Below are positions 63,599-64,000 of a stretch of DNA of 64,000 nt, piece by piece. Numbering within the stretch: position 1 is the stretch's first letter; every line of letters begins with the position of its first letter. The notes beneath the pieces are model-generated. The model was not told the origin of the DNA. It saw nothing but the letters and a program-made list of their open reading frames with translations, and ran no database searches. The stretch covers positions 62,001 to 126,000 of the forward strand of contig CAIRDP010000027.1 in NCBI GenBank assembly GCA_903877385.1, given 5' to 3'. The position numbers were made by a program, and so were the translations under genes. This DNA comes from an uncultured Bacteroidales bacterium (GTDB taxonomy: Bacteria > Bacteroidota > Bacteroidia > Bacteroidales > FEN-979).

Positions 63599-64000
63599 AT
63601 GAGTGAATCTCCCGACACTTATTATACCGTTGCAGGCAGCGGGGAATCTGTTTACCGCGAAAAAGCAAGTAAATTCATTGGACTTGCTTTTCCTGTTGGT
63701 TCGGAGGCAGAAGCAAAGGAAATGCTCCAGACCGTCCGTAAAAGGTACTTCGATGCAAACCATCATTGTTTCGCATATTGCCTGGGCCAGGGCATGGAAG
63801 TATACCGCTTCAACGACGACGGCGAGCCCTCGGGATCGGCAGGACGGCCAATTTACGGTCAACTGGTATCGAGAGGGATCTCAGATACCCTGGTCGTAGT
63901 GGCCAGGTATTTCGGAGGGACGAAGCTCGGGATACCCGGCCTGATCCATGCTTACAGGCAGGCAGCATCGGATGCACTTGAAAATGCAGGGAAAACCGAG
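63599..64000 (+). CDS. YigZ/IMPACT-family protein, cut by the window end
   Basis: The first 134 codons of a YigZ-type protein, open to the end of the window. MSESPDTYYTV, KASKFIGLAFPV, ANHHCFAYCLG, NDDGEPSGSAGRPI and VVVARYFGGTKLGIPGLIHAY are the IMPACT-domain marks. The full protein would be about 200 residues. The exact role in translation control is unsettled. TACTTTAG, a seven-of-eight -7 match (63587-63594), ends 4 bases before the ATG, so it may also be leaderless. It is divergent from prmC. Confidence 0.9.
   Translation, partial: MSESPDTYYTVAGSGESVYREKASKFIGLAFPVGSEAEAKEMLQTVRKRYFDANHHCFAYCLGQGMEVYRFNDDGEPSGSAGRPIYGQLVSRGISDTLVVVARYFGGTKLGIPGLIHAYRQAASDALENAGKTE

Overview
The window looks like chromosomal DNA of a Bacteroidetes bacterium, probably of the class Bacteroidia. 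The evidence is Por-type (type IX, T9SS) C-terminal sorting domains on three secreted proteins, PorD, the Bacteroidetes-type omega subunit, a BtuB/BtuG-like cobalamin uptake pair, and promoters of the form TTTG-N19-TAnnTTTG with few Shine-Dalgarno sequences. An ETF:menaquinone oxidoreductase-like complex suggests menaquinone-linked, possibly anaerobic metabolism. No rRNA, tRNA or CRISPR array was seen.

Layout. 0.2-4.2 kb: a three-gene outer-membrane cluster (T9SS surface protein, TonB-dependent receptor, beta-propeller lipoprotein) that fits cobalamin uptake; two of the genes seem to lack an ATG start. 4.2-5.2 kb: a Nudix CoA pyrophosphatase and clpS. 5.2-5.6 kb: non-coding, with a palindrome and a nest of competing hairpins behind a promoter-like motif. 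5.6-7.4 kb: a steroid 5-alpha-reductase-like gene paired with an extended SDR. 7.6-8.8 kb: a dead IS110-family element. 8.85-9.85 kb: an SRPBCC/GyrI-like protein.

10.2-15.2 kb is the accessory part. It holds a phage tail-fibre cassette with no other phage genes (an HxH-repeat fibre gene broken by two stops, a kelch-like gene and a coiled-coil gene), a broken TPR/glycosyltransferase-like membrane protein gene that has apparently lost an internal segment, an orphan gene, and AT-rich DNA with a 29-bp tandem repeat.

15.3-34.6 kb is mostly housekeeping: a secreted TPR protein, gyrA, clpC, a membrane protein, then a minus-strand operon etfB-etfA-membrane Fe-S oxidoreductase (two genes)-acyl-CoA dehydrogenase that should carry electrons from acyl-CoA oxidation to menaquinone; fabI; and the block bamD-rpoZ-coaBC-porD-recN. 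34.7-44.8 kb: an alpha-oxoamine synthase with a membrane protein, the minus-strand set DUF6913-dapA-M14 peptidase, a large hybrid histidine kinase, ispH and an MBL hydrolase. 44.8-64 kb: a peptide-binding lipoprotein, an M1 peptidase, lon, a GlmU-like protein, rpmE2, a LuxC-like reductase, the serC-serA-DUF1015 serine cluster with an inserted four-helix-bundle gene, an LTA-synthase-like sulfatase, a YggS-like protein, a DUF3298 protein, prmC and a partial yigZ.

The most unusual points are the isolated, decaying tail-fibre/glycosyltransferase island, the structured non-coding element near 5.4 kb, the apparent ATT/TTG starts in the cobalamin cluster, promoters that abut the start codons of bamD and the LTA-synthase-like gene (predicting leaderless mRNAs), and a 53-bp duplication that overwrites the end of prmC. 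All functional calls come from reading the sequence; no database search was run.
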